A stretch of DNA of 64,000 nt from Caenorhabditis elegans. Taxonomy: Eukaryota; Nematoda; Chromadorea; Rhabditida; Rhabditidae. Positions 34,410 through 47,900 of the stretch are shown here, piece by piece. The translations under genes and the position numbers were made by a program. The stretch lies in the NCBI RefSeq assembly GCF_000002985.6, contig NC_003279.8:5456001-5520000 (forward strand), given 5' to 3'. Numbering within the stretch: the stretch's first letter is position 1; each line of letters begins with the position of its first letter. Below the pieces are notes generated by a model. The model was not told the DNA's origin. It ran no database searches and saw only the letters and a list, made by a program, of their open reading frames with translations.

Positions 34410-35499
34410 GCATATACTCGTCTCACAACTGTTCTTCATCACTACTCTTCTCATCAAATCTCGAATCGAATCGAGCACTTTCCAGTTCAATTTCCTCTTT
34501 CTCTCACTCTTTTCCAATCCAAAGTAAAGAACCGATTGCCTCTTTTTGTATTCATTATCATCATCGTCGTCGTTTGGTTTCAACTATACTACTAGATTTT
34601 TGTGCTGTGTAAATAAATGTATTTTTTTAAAAGTATTTTACATCTTATTGTAAGTTCCAACTATCACGGCGTTAGTTTCTTTCCCAAGTTTGGCAAATTG
34701 AATATTAACTTGGATTAGAAGTGGTTAAACCTGAGCCAAACTTTGGCAAAACATAGTCTCCTGGAATCTTCTAGAAGTGATATGTTGACGGAAAGTTGGA
34801 TCAAACTTTGATTACACTTGAGTGAAGCGTGAACCAAGTTTTCCAACTTTCAATCTGAATTAATATTCTTTAAAATTGTGGTAGAGGAATCCGGCCTTGA
34901 AGGCAAGAATATAGCATGTCACTTTTCCAACTTTTTTCTTATTTTCTCAATTATTGAAATTTTAAAATGAAATTATAGTTATAGATGTAATTTGATATGC
35001 TTAATCCAATTATTATACTGATTTTTTGGTTAACAAGTTTGAAAATGTCTGGAAATCCCAGAATGAATGGATATCTCATAGCAGATTGGCACTGTACTCT
35101 TCTGAACAAATTGAATTTGTACCGAAGTTTCTTTTCTGATATTTTTTTTCGAGTAAAACAGGGGCAAAAATTAAGTTTTTCCAAACTTTTCAAGGATTTT
35201 AAAGCACTGCTGGATATTTCGATTGCGTGGATCTTAATAATTTTACAACATGTCGTACTCCACCTTTCAGCATTGGAAACCTATTTATTCAAGGAAATTA
35301 ATAAACAAATTATTGTAATTTATGTTTACCGCATCAATCTTTACCATCGATTCAAGCTCATCATTCTAGCCAGTTGTCAAAAAAAACATATCCGCAGATG
35401 TTATCTTTGATTTATTTATTGGGAGAACATCTGGTTGTGTAACAGAGTCAACTGACCTTCTCCCTTTTCATTCGTCCAAATCTTCATTTCTTTTCCAAA
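34410..35499. other. Intergenic stretch after the kinase gene
   Basis: The kinase 3' UTR ends with AATAAA near 34612. An imperfect inverted repeat spans 34680-34870. A 137-codon frame at 34997-35410 has very AT-driven composition, no splice context and no recognisable domain, and I do not call it a gene. The promoter of the secreted protein gene should lie near 35400. Confidence 0.5.
34758..34777. promoter_or_regulatory. Identical heat-shock element 3' of the kinase gene
   Basis: CTCCTGGAATCTTCTAGAAG is identical over 19 bases to the intron 1 copy, while the surrounding sequence is unrelated. It lies inside an imperfect inverted repeat (34680-34870, AAGTTTGGC...AACCAAGTTTTCC). This suggests it arrived with, or is part of, a mobile repeat. 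Confidence 0.4.
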
Positions 35500-37184
35500 A
35501 TGCACCTCTTTCTTTCTGTTTTTCTTCTGCTTATCCTACCGTTAATTTCCACCTCAGCAGTTGAGAATAATCAAAATATTGTGGATTTTTCTGTGAAAGA
35601 TTTCAACAAAAATATTAATTCAATCGATATTCTCAACAAAAAATGGGATATTGTTTCGAAATATGTGAAATTTAATGGAAACTCATCGAAATTGAATGGA
35701 AGACTCCGATTATCGGAAAAAATTGACAAAATCATTTTTAAATTGGGAGACGATGGAGCTAATCAGAGTAAGTTTTTTGAAATTTAAAAGTGGATTAGCG
35801 CCCTATGGTATGACTCCTATGATTCTAAAATGATAAATTTTCACAGTAAAACTTTGCGAAACTGGTTTGATATTTTTAATAACATTTAAAAATGGTATTG
35901 ATTCAGTTCTCAACTGTTATAATTTTGGAATATTCGAATGTTCCAAAAAATTTATCTGAAAAAGTTCTGAAATCAAAAAAAAATTCTTCTACCAAATAGG
36001 CAAAATGTTTTCTACGACTTTTATATTTTAATCAAGTTAAGAAATATTTTTTGTTAAGAAAAATAGTGCAAGAACGTTCAAAATTTCCGAAAAAAAAACC
36101 GAGTTTATCGAAAATTTGGCAATTTGCCAAACTCTTACTGACTAGCAGCAATCCTCTTGTTTTCTAAAAATTTTAATTTTCAGATGAAATAATAGTTTCC
36201 TTGGGTAATAGAAATACAACTCATATGACTGTGCACACGGATTCATACAAAATGAAAGTATCCACTTCGAAGCAAGTTGTTCGGAAAGGTCTGTTGAAAA
36301 GGTTTTGAAAATTGTATTCTGTTTTACGTTGTTAACAAAGACAATTGCTCAAGCAGCCTCAAGCCAGCAAGCCAAAACAAAACTTTAAAAAACTGAAATT
36401 CGGAATGAGAAAAAAAAAATACATAAAGGCTAATTAAAATTGTAATAAACCTTTCCAGAACTGTCTCTGAGAACTGGTTCATCAAACGAGAACGGATGTG
36501 CTTGTGTACACGGAAATTGTGCTTGCTGCCTAGAAATTTCTGTTCCAGAATTCAGACATTCAGGTAATAGTTTTCCTTAAATTTTGTTTTCTTAATTTTC
36601 CAATACTTTTAATTCAGTTTGTGTCAATGCAACCTATAACCCAGTTTCCATTGGCTTGGATTTGTCGATTGGAGTTGATGGACATTATTTCAGTGAAGAA
36701 ATATCTTGTATGTAAAGAACTTTAAGATGGAATACGCGGTCAAATGGGTTCCATATGAATATGTTTAAATAATTCTCAAATTCAGATATCCCACAAAAGG
36801 AATTCAGAAAAAGCGAGTTGAAACTACTAATCCAACTTTCAAACTCGCGAATTTCTAACTCTGCTAATTTTTTGCTATTTAAATATAAATTTCACAGAAC
36901 TTTTGTTTCACATAAAAAAACAATTGTTAATAATTTTCAGTGAGAAACCCCCCACCAGTCTGTTTTTCTCTTCCGATTCCCGGCGCAGAGCACATTGCAG
37001 GAGTATGTGTGGCATTCACAAAGGTAAAATTGTTTCTGGTAACACGAAAATTCCAATTTTATTTATTCAGTTGGACTTGGACAAGAAGGAGAAAATTCTT
37101 TCCGGATGCATGGATTTCGAAGTGGAATTAATTCATTTAAGAGTTCTTACTTTCAAGCTTGGATGTTTTAGAATGCCAATCTGA
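35500..37184 (+). CDS. Secreted Cys-rich protein, DUF4773-like, 254 aa
   Basis: Six exons: 35500-35767, 36184-36288, 36459-36563, 36618-36707, 36941-37023 and 37071-37184 (765 nt in frame). The start MHLFLSVFLLLILPLISTSA is a clear signal peptide. The mature part holds NGCACVHGNCACCLEISVP, then VCVNATYNP, PPPVCFSLPIPGAEH and a C-terminal LGCFRMPI. The C.C....C.CC cluster followed by spaced single Cys residues is the pattern of DUF4773, a secreted domain of unknown function in invertebrates. N-linked sites are present (NNTT-type GNRNTT, VNATY). Export to the extracellular space is inferred. No partner is suggested by the neighbours. Confidence 0.8.
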
Positions 37185-37559
37185 AATTAAACAAATATGT
37201 TATGTTGTAACAGTTTGGTGCAAACTGTTATGTCAAATCAAACAGAAAAAGTTATGTTTTTTGGTTTTGCTCTTTGCTTGATTTTCAGAGACGAAGCTTC
37301 TCGTTCGTCTGCATTCGCTTATTTCATCGCCCATCTACACTCCCAATAGTGGTTTTTCATTTCTTCTACTGGAGATGATTCTGATAGACTTTATTTTGAG
37401 ATGATCAAGTTTTGGGTGACAATGTACTCAACGGGAACAATATATCCAGAGTGACACAGGATTCAGTAGATAAACTGGGGTGATATTATTTTATTTGCCA
37501 CGTTTGCGACGGATATTGACAAGATGAAAAATGTGTGAAATTTTTTTAAAACTTTTATT

Positions 37560-37890
37560 TTAAAAAAAGACTGTAGCAAAAGGGATATTGAGGAAATTGA
37601 GACCTTGAAGAGGATGTATGATCACATGTCGGTACTTGTAAAGCATGGTGACGACTGTCCAGAATCTGATGGGAAGGTTTGTGTGAATTGGATTTTCATA
37701 GTTAAAAACAACATTTCATATCTTTTCCGATGCTTTCAAAGCAGTTCTATCGGCAACAAAGATTGACGATCTCTATCCAAACTGCATGTATGACTCCATC
37801 CTCTGGAAATTATTCGCTGGGAAGTTAGCTTGTTCGCTGTTGGGTTGTGCTGAGGATTTGCGTGTCATCATTGGTCATCAGGATTTATGA
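37560..37890 (+). pseudogene. Remnant of a Cys-containing (secreted type) gene
   Basis: 37565-37677 reads DCSKRDIEEIETLKRMYDHM...HGDDCPESDGK up to a GTTTGTGTG donor. 37741-37890 reads AVLSATKIDDLYPNCMYDSI...LACSLLGCAEDLRVI and ends in TGA. The Cys spacing is like worm DUF19 (T20D4.11-type) proteins. No acceptor, start codon or signal-peptide exon can be found upstream, so this looks like the 3' part of a dead gene. Confidence 0.4.
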
Positions 37891-40800
37891 AAACTATTGT
37901 ATTTTATTGTAAAATTATTTTCTTTTTCTTCGATAAATATTAATTTTCAATCATTGTTTGTTTTCATATTACTTAGACGCGGAATTCTGAAATTTTTGCC
38001 TCAAAAAAAAAGATACCCGGTCTCGACACAACAATTTCCTGTAAAATACAAACGGATCTGAGCCTCTGAAGTTGATTTTTTTCTTCTTTTTTTTTGCCAC
38101 CTAGCGAAACTTAATTGAAGCATATACTAATATATGAGTCATAACTTACTACAGGGTGACAATTAATTATAGCAACACAGTTCTCTTTTGTACAGACTAC
38201 GGTAGTTAGATGTGTTCTGTGCCCTGTCGTAAAGAAATGTTCTTGTTCCACTCCTCCATAACCCTTGTGATTTGCTCTTTGCAATCAATCTTATTCCACT
38301 TTCATTGATGATATCTATTTTCTCTCTTTTGATATTTTCTTGCCAATCTTTTTGTCCATGAGATTTCTTTTTTCATTCATTCAAAAAATAATTTGAACAG
38401 CTGTCTCAAAGGTCCGTTTTCTTCCCCAAATGTTGTTTCAATATCACACCTCAAAGAGGCCAATTAAAATTTGTTGCTCTCATTCTCTTTCCGAATTTTC
38501 CCCTCTCATCTCGCAGTTTTTTGTTATTTTGTGGTTTTTTTTCGGTAGATTCATTTAGCTTTCTTTTACTGCAATTGTGAAAATAAAGGAACCAAGTTAC
38601 AACTTCATCTATTTTGAGTTAGGTATCTAAGTGCGCCTGAAATGGCGCCAAGAAGATAAGAATCTTTTTTTGTGTAGAAAAACAGTGTTTGCAGTGGGTA
38701 AACCTATCAAAATCAGAAAATAATCAATTTTATCGAGCTTATTACGGAAATTTCTACAGTAATTATAGCACCCAACCAAGTTATCATAAAAAGTGGTAGA
38801 AATGAGGCATTCTAACGAACTTTTCGCAGAAGAAGAACAAAATATTTACGAACAGGAAGTTACAAAAGACTTTTGATACCTGTAGCTACGCTGAAATTTT
38901 TGTTTTGGCTGCAAGGTTTTCGTCCGAAACTGCGGAATTGCATATTCAACAAAAACTAACTAAAACGGGGTTTTTTTAATATTTTTCTTTTATATGTAAC
39001 GTCAATAATCTTCTTCAAATTTCGCTCCAAAAACTTTACTTAAAAGTTTTTCGTATTCGATAAAATTACTGGAAGCCGGGATTTTGAATTTCAGAAAATC
39101 TGGCACGTGGAAAAAAAATACTTGGAAAATGGTTTTCAAAAAGTCGGAAAATAATCAGAATTTGTAGAATGAAAAAGTGTTAGTGAAGGCTCGGAATATA
39201 TTATGCTAGATTTCCTCATTATGTTCCATACCTTTGAAATAGAATCTCATAAAAAATCCACGTGACAAATGCGAGAGAAGGTATCAAATTCCACGAGGTG
39301 TTCATTCTCCTTTCCTTCCGGTTTCATGTTTTATGACTCATTTTATGACACCCACACTATGTGGATTTCATGACGACACGAAACTTTGCAATTTGATATT
39401 TTTGTCTACTTCTAGACTTTTTTCTTCCCAAGACTAAAAATCATATTTTACTGTAATTGTCGAAAAGATCTGGAACATATTGGAATGGAAAACAAACAAG
39501 AAACCGTGGCAAATAGGAAATCATTTTTGAAAATCATGTGTCACATTAATTTTTACGATTCATGTATTCAATTCTTCAATTTTGGAGAATGGAATTTTCA
39601 GGCAAATGCTTCGTTCCTTTTTCTGACATTTTGAGAAGATGCATGAGATTTTAAATTTTATATAGGTTTTCGTTAAAGAGCAAAAAAAAAATGAAATGTT
39701 CAATTTTGAAAGTATTATTTCATTTTAAAAACCCTGACATAAACTACATATTCAATGCTTACTTGCTTTAACATCTCTTACCGTACCCCCCCCCCCCCTT
39801 AAACTCTGGAGCTAGCAAAAAATTTCTAATTGCACCGTAGAGCTGTCCGAGCAAAAACTTCACACCACTAGGCCATATCCCAAAACTTCCATGTTCTCCG
39901 GCTAGTTTTCGTCCATTTTCCATACTCACACCTTTTCTCTTTCACACAACAACCTCACTGTTGTCCCATCAGACAGAAACTGTCACTTTGGATTACTGTA
40001 TGAGAGCCGATAATGATCCAATATACTCTGAAAAAAAAAGAAAGTTGTTTTCTGGGATGAAACACAATTGACAAATAATCATTCACTATTTTTTTCAGAA
40101 TCGTTTTTTTTCCTCATTTTCTTACATTTTCCTCGATTATTAATATAAATTTTTCGGTTTTCTGGCAAATGCATAGACGGGCGAAACAATTTTAAAAAAA
40201 ACTTTAAATAATTTCATAATGGCCCTCTATTTTTTCTTCCTGAGAAAATTTAAAATCAAAAAAAAATGTTCAACAGGCCAAAGAATTTCTTTTCATATAT
40301 ATCATAATATTGTAGTATTAAAAAGAAGTAAGCAGATTTGTTACAGTTCAATAAATTTTGGGAATTTTCAATTTGAAAGAGATTCCCATCCTTTGGTGAT
40401 TTCTCTCCGTCTCTTCTTCTCTAATAATCTTTTTTACTTCTTTCCACACAATTACTTTATGACTTTTCAAAGTTTGTGACTCTGACTTTCTCTCTTTGGA
40501 ATGGTTTAGTTTTGGTTCATACCGTACTTTAGAAAACAATTTATAACCCACCGTGAAATCACTAAGTTCTCAATCAAAGTCATAGCTTTAAAAATGTTTT
40601 TTTAAAATTTAAATATTTTTTGAAATATGTAGTGAAAACATAGAAAATCCTTAGCTGATAATATGAAAAATTGACTCCCATTTAACCGAGCAAAATTAGC
40701 ATTGAAAATGAGTACCGATTTTTTTTTTTGAAATATTTACAAAAAGCATCTAGCCACATCTAGCCGAAAAACTCAAATTTTTAACTTCATAGGTGGTATA

Positions 40801-41916
40801 TATTTGTTTCCATCATATGCTTCTTAAAGGGCTGTAAAACAATAAAATATCAAGCTTTAAAAAAAATTGTTTTTTGGAATTTTTTTAATATGAATTTTGC
40901 AAAAAACATGAGCGTCTTGACAGTAGTTTTCAATAATAGCCGCTTCGCGATTAAATTTTTTTTCAGAACTTATATTTCACTACTTTTATTTTCTGGATGT
41001 TTAACTTTTTCTTTCACATTTATAAATTCAAAATTTAATTTAGTTTTAATAATAAATAGATCCAAGTAAAAACTACAGTACTCCTTAAAGACGGAGACTC
41101 TTTTTGCAACATATGCTTAACATTTTTCGGTCGTGTCGAGACCGTATAACCTGGCTTTACATGAAACTGTTTGCGTCTGGGTAATATTAAAAAAAAAATA
41201 AATCTCCATTTCTGTAAATTGTACTCGACGTTAATTTTTGATTTATTGTTGTTTTTGTAATGTTTATATTTTGGAATGAACTTAAATTTGACAGTTGTTA
41301 AATTTTCTGTATTTTTTCTATACTCAATAATTGTTTTTTTTTTCATAGTAAAATTTGTAATACTTCCAGACGTTATTATGAACATTTTGTACTGAATCTA
41401 GTTTTTAAAAACTGATTTTCTGTCAAGTTTCCAAAAAATACATTTCCATAATTTTAGGAATCACAGTTAAGGCCCTATAAAGTTTTCTAAATGTAAGAAA
41501 TCATTTTAACTTCCAGATTCTTCCGAATTTCTGAAGTTTTAAATAGAGAAACCATAATACAGGTATTCTAGAACAAGTATCAAAAAGTGTTAGTCACAAT
41601 TTTCATTCATTGATAGAAAAGAAGACATAGACCGTTATACAAAAACAAAACCATGCGGTTTTTGTTTGAATTATTATTATTATTTCTATACTTTTCAAAA
41701 AGTTTTTACCATTAGTTTCCAATTTCATGTGACTTCTATCATTGTTTCAGAGTTCACATTCTGATCATTTTCAGTACATTTTGGAAACTGATGATAAACT
41801 GGTTGAATTACGCAGTCGACGATTTATTATCAGTTATTATTTTTTCCCTCGTGCTGCAATATTCTATACTATAGTTTATTTTTTGCTAAATTAATTTTTT
41901 AAAAACTCTGGAAAAA
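37891..41916. other. Four-kilobase gene-poor stretch
   Basis: Contains partial copies of the GGTCTCGAC repeat (about 37995-38075 and 41072-41150), a solo mariner-like end near 38152, a poly-C run at 39786-39798 and otherwise plain AT-rich DNA. Small open frames near 40219-40551 and 41035-41385 lack coding character. It may hold distal regulatory sequence for the transporter gene downstream. Confidence 0.5.
39786..39798 (+). repeat. Homopolymer C13 tract
   Basis: Thirteen consecutive C in otherwise AT-rich DNA, i.e. a G13 run on the minus strand. Such monoG tracts form G-quadruplexes and are the known deletion-prone sites in worms lacking DOG-1/FANCJ. Confidence 0.9.
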
Positions 41917-44900
41917 ATGGGCGGAAAAGCTCAATTTATCCGAGATTTTATTCTTAAAGGGGTAAGCTTTCATTTTTCAAATTTTTTATAAAATTACATT
42001 AATTTGATTAAAAAATTGGAGAACTCACAAAAAATCTGAGTATTTAAATTTAAACTGAAGCAGCTTCTCCCGGAAAATGTAACCGCACCGAAGCGGGCTA
42101 ATTTTGATCTGAAATTTTACAGTGTAGTTTTTTAATTATTTTCAATCAAATAATTTAGGAGTTTTGTAGTAGACAGGCATTCTGGATTTTTTATTGGATT
42201 TTTTCAAAGACTGAAATAATTTTTTGTAGGAATCTATATCGTCTTTTTTTTTTAATAATACAGTTTCATTTGTAAATACAAAAATTCGATAAAATGTTTT
42301 CTGTCAGACATCAGTGATTATCTAACTATCCTTTCTATAATTCAAAACTGATTGATAAATATATATAATAGATAAAATCTAATATTTGATAATTTGAAAC
42401 GTTGCGTGTGACTTTGCGGGCTTACCTTTCATTGGAATTGAACATTTTTCATTTACTCGGTATTCTCAATAGAAAAAACTATGATCGTATCTAGTAAAAG
42501 TTCATTTTAACTATCGAATATTTGAAAAATGTGGCGGAAAGATGCATTAAGACAGGTGAAGCTTTTGTATTTTGATTTTTTTTTTTTCATAACTGGCAAT
42601 TTTTAACATGAAAACAAAATGATTTTTTAATCTCATTTTCAAAATACTTTTCTTTTAGTTTTTGATGTTCTTGAAACTTTAAAATTTGCCTTGCAGTTTT
42701 AGAAACACACTTCATCTTATTAAAATTAATTTAATTCTGCAAAACGCAAACCAGCTTTAGCTAAAACATTCTAAATGTTTTGAAGTCAGTTTCCTTTCAG
42801 AACCCTTTGATTTTTCTTGTGAAAAAATATTCAATAAAGTATTTTTCAGCCTGTGAGAAGAACTGTACCAATAGAACCCGTTGAGCCTTCGACAAGTGGT
42901 TCAATTGCATGGACTAGCTCAGAGTCAGGCTCCGCCCATTCTTCGCGTGTTTCGTCTTCTCCCATTACTCCACGTAAAAGTGCTGAAACAGAAGAGGTCA
43001 GTCTATTGACTTTTGAACTATCAGACCACGCCCATTTTCTATTATGTAGGCTTCAACTTTAGTCTTAGCATCCAGTGCATTCAAATGTATTCAAATTTCA
43101 AACAAAAGCCATCAAAAAGAAAAAAATTATTGCAACACACATTTGTATTGTCCAAGAGGATAATTGTAGACCCTTCCCACCTGCTTAGTAAGAGCACGCG
43201 GCTCAAGCTCCGCCCACTCTTGCTCGGCGGCGACAACGAGCCAGCAGAGCAATCGTCAGAGCAAAGAGCATCGGATTGGTGGTATCAAAAAGGAGGAGAA
43301 GCCGATTGAAATGGGAGGTGGATCAAGTGAAAATGGTGGAGCCAATGGATGCTCCAATGGTGATAATCATCATGTCCTTTTAGTGAGTTTTTGTTTTCTT
43401 TCTAATTATTTAAATTTCAGAAATTATGTAAGTTCTATAAAATTCCAACAGAGTGATTAAAAAAACTTATTAACTGACACTTTTCTTTGTTTTCAAATAG
43501 AAAAAGTTTTCAAAAATTTTGCAAAAGATTTGAAAAACTCAAAAACAGTTTAGAATCTCCTTTTTGCTTCAAGCATTTCAAATAGGCATATAGTAGGCAG
43601 GCACTTTTTCTGCCTACCTGCTAGTTGATTTTTTAGAATTATTTTCTATGAATCTTGGCACAAACTCTGAGACTTTCTTTTTTCAGTTATTTGTTAAAAT
43701 TTCAGAAAAAAAAAATCAATGTGAGCCGGGAGTAGGCGCGAATTTAAGCCTTAAAAAAATTTCCAGTATCAAACTACATTTATTTGCATAAATTCGGGAG
43801 CTCATTAATCAAAAAAGTTCTTGAAAATTCACAAATGTCTCAAGTTATTCCAAATGACGTACATTGAATATTTATTTATTTTTAGATGGAAAAACAAGAG
43901 AAAATTGAACCAAAAGTGTTCAGGAAACGATGGGTGATTTTGGTGATATTCATGTTTTTGTCCGGTTCAAATGGAGCACAATGGATTCAATATTCAATTA
44001 TTGCAAACATTATTTCAGATTATTATAAAGTTTCGTAAGTTTATATTTTTCAGTTAAAATTTATTCTCAAAGTGGAATTTGTAGGTTTCAAGCAGTTGAT
44101 TGGACTTCAATGATTTATATGCTCACTTATATTTTATTCTTCATTCCAGCCGCGTAAGTTACTTTTTTGAAAAGTTTGACTCAAAAATAGGGGGAAAATA
44201 TGATTTGACTACGCTTTTCTTTTTTACTACATTGAAAAAATACTGAAAAAGAATTTCTAAAAATGTTTTATAATTAGAAAAATCTTAGTCTAAAAATGGA
44301 TTCATCTCAAAATATCGCAATTATCTTCTCTTACGACCGCTCTAGTCTCTAGCGAAAAAAGTTTCAGGCCTCTGGTCTTCCGCATATACATAACTCCCAC
44401 TCAATTTTTGGGATTTTTCGCATAAGAAATTTTCACTTAGAACGCTTTTCTCAAAAGGTTTTTAAAAATTTGCAACAAAAAATTACAAAAAAAAAATGGT
44501 TCAGTTCGAGTGTGTTCTTTTTCGGGATCGGGGGACAAAAATTTCTCAAGTGAATTTTCAGAGAAACCATTGTTATTTGTTAATATAATTAATTAATTAT
44601 TTGTTAATATAATCATTTGTTTCGTTAATACAAACCTGTTCAATTTTTCAATTTTTCTAGAGTTTTGGCTTAAATTTTCGCGATCAACACTTTTATACTG
44701 CGTTTCTTTGTTAGGCTTCAAGTGATCAAAATTTAACCAGAAAACCGTGGCGCCAGTCCATCGCTAGGCGTTCATAGTCATAGGCTATAAGGTCTAGACA
44801 CCTACCGCTGACCTCATTGTTCTCTCATTTCCATCTCGGAAGTGGATGTGTGTCGAAACGCGCGAAACAACCACGAAAAATACAGTTAACATATGTAACT

Positions 44901-47900
44901 TTTTGTCTCTACATGTCTACCTAGTCTCTTCATTCTTTCATACTATTTTCTACTGATGGCCTGTATTTACACGTATGGAGAGACAGAGAGCATCTTTGCA
45001 AAGTTGCCAGGAATAGAAGGAGGTGATCGGAAAAAGAGAGAGAGAGAGTATGCTTCGTCAACAATATATAAATACTTGAGAAAATGAGAGAAGAATACAA
45101 GAAACAGATAGATTGAGCAAGTACTGTGAGAGCCAATTCTGAGCTATCGAAGAACTAAGCACTAAAATGAACAAGTTGTTAAAAAAGATAAGACTCATAA
45201 GATCAAGGGCGTAAGTGATAACGAATTGTTTTAAAGTGGGGATATATTGGCTGGGGGCGTCAGAACTTGAGACTAAAGAATAATATATATCATGTACTCA
45301 GAGACAATAAAGTTTCCAAATCAAACAAGTTTTACCTAATATTTTTGTTTGCCTGGTGAGAGATAACGAAAGTTAACTTGTGTCTGACATCTGTGAAATG
45401 TCAAGTTATAGAGCAAAGAGTTGTAGAGCGAAAAACGAAGAACTGAAAAAAATTTAATCTTTAAAGGAAATTTGACAAGAATTCAAACTTAGGTTTTCTC
45501 TAGACTTCAAAAAAAAATTCCGATTTCAGATGGCTTCTTGACAAGTGGGGACTGCGGTTATCTGTTCTTCTTGGAGCACTTGGAAACTGTGTTGGAGCAT
45601 GGATCAAGCTCTTATCGACGCATCCAGGTATACCTGAATCTCTGATGAGGAAAAATAGATCACATTTTACAGACTCTTTCTGGGTGACATTTGTTGGCCA
45701 GACAATTGTTGGAGCATCTCAAATGTTCACATTAGGCATTCCACCTCGATTGGCTGCTGTATGGTTTGGACCCGATGAAGTTTCACGTGCGTGTGCTCTT
45801 GGAGTTTTTGGAAATCAATTGGGAATAGCTGTTGGATTTGTACTTCCACCATTGATTGTATCAAATGGAAGTGTTGAACATGTCACTTATGATTTGAACA
45901 CTTTATTCCTTGGATCAGCTGTATTGAATACGAGTATTCTGGCGTTGGTTATTTGTTGTAAGTCTTGAATTTGAGTTACTTTGAGGTATATTTTTATTTT
46001 CACATATTTTCAGTCTTTACTGCCCGTCCAGCAGTTCCACCAAGTCTCGCACAAGTCAATGCGTTGGAAGAAAAAACTTTTGACAACAACTTCTGGGGTA
46101 CCCTTAGAAAATTGATGACTTCGAGAGATTTCGTGATCCTTTTTATTACGTACGGTAAGTTTGAAGAGTTTCAAGTTTGAAATCATAAATTTGTAAAATT
46201 ATTGAAATTTTTTCACCCGGAGAAGGCCTCCGAAAAGGAGAGAATGAATCCCGCCGGAAAGAGAGGGTGAGCAAGAAGGCGGGGTGAGATGGCATTTTAG
46301 TAGGCAAGCATGTAGGCATAATGAAGTATTACATTTTTTGGAGGCGTTTCCGGGGAAAGAGATGGACGTAGAATGACTCTGTTTCAAACGATTTCAAAAA
46401 CCATTGAGGACTTTCTGATTTTACTGCATTTGTTCTGGATTTTCTCTGAATTTCCCAAAAATTTACCTGAAAAAACTCTCAATTGAGCTCAAACTTTTGT
46501 TTTTAAATGAGGTGTCAAAACACACTTGTATCAGTCAAAAAACCAGGGGATTCCTTGAGAGAGAAATTGAAAAAAGAGAATCAAGATCCAATTAAAAGTG
46601 TAATAACAAATGATGATCAACACGGCGGGGACCCAATTGAATGAGGTGACACGTCGACGATGATCGATTTGATTGCCGTTTGCTCACATTTCGTGTCGCG
46701 TAAAATCCATTCGAAATGACAGGAAATTGCATGTTTTTTGAGGAATTGGCGCGGCGGGAAGTTTTAATGAGATGAGGGATGAACAGGCAGTCGGAAAAAG
46801 TGAAAATGTTCAAAACAAAGAGATAAAATTAAAATGAAACTAGGTTACGGTAGTATGTGATATGCGAGCTACGATAGCTGGGAAGTTTCAATCGCGTCAA
46901 GACCAACTACCGTATCTTGGGACCTACGTGACAGGAGACTTGTTCTTCCATTAAAATAATTCTTGTAGCCTATTTTGAATATGAAAGTCTTGTATGGTTA
47001 CTGTAATAGATGTATATTAGAGGAAGATGAAGTAAGAGGATCTTGTTTATTTTACAGGAATCAACACCGGCGTATTCTATGCAATTTCAACACTTCTCTC
47101 ACAAATGGTCTTGAGCGTTTATCCGAATGTATTTTTTTGTCAAGACGAATTCCTACTTCATCAAACAATATATTATTTCAGGAAACAGAGACCGTTGGTT
47201 ATGTTGGTCTCTTGATTGTAGTTGCTGGAATGGCTGGATCCGTTGTTGGAGGTTTCATTTTGGACAAGTTTAAGAAATTCAAGCTTACCACAATCATGAT
47301 CTACTTGTTCTCATTTGTTGGAATGTTATCATTCACTCTCACAATTGATCTGGATTCTATGGTTCTTGTATTCATTAACGCAGCTCTTTTGGGGTAAGAT
47401 TTGAACAAGGCTCGAGCAGCAGTACTCGGTCTTTAGGCAGGCATCAGGCAGGCGGCTTTGTATAAAAACGTACAAATTGAGACCTTTGTTTCTTTTTTTC
47501 CAGATTCTTCATGACCGGCTATTTGCCAATCGGTTTTGAATTTGCCGCCGAAATTACGTATCCAGCAGCTGAAGGTACAACAAGTGGTCTACTGAATGCA
47601 AGTGCACAGGTAAACGAGAGTTTTCATTCAAAGGGAAATATGCACAAAGAGCAGGAAGTTGTTTGTGGAGGAGAAGAATATCGGTCAAAGGTGTTAGCTA
47701 CGTGTTTAGATCAAAAGAACATTGTTTTGTTGGGCAGGAAAGACCACCCGGAGAGGCATTTTGCAACATTTTAGAATTTAAACATTATGAGTAAACTGAG
47801 CAATCCTGGATTTTCAAACTACCTTATGTTTGTAAATAAATAGAAGAAGGGTTGTGAAACCTTCGTGTGTCGATTTACGCAGCTCGTGTAATCCCCGAGG

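Noticed and set aside
34997-35410. 137-codon open frame on the plus strand
   Set aside because: AT-driven composition, no splice or trans-splice context, no recognisable domain, and the opposite strand is also open.
40219-41385. Short frames in the gene-poor stretch
   Set aside because: Lys/Asn/Ile/Phe-rich products of AT-rich DNA without splice signals.
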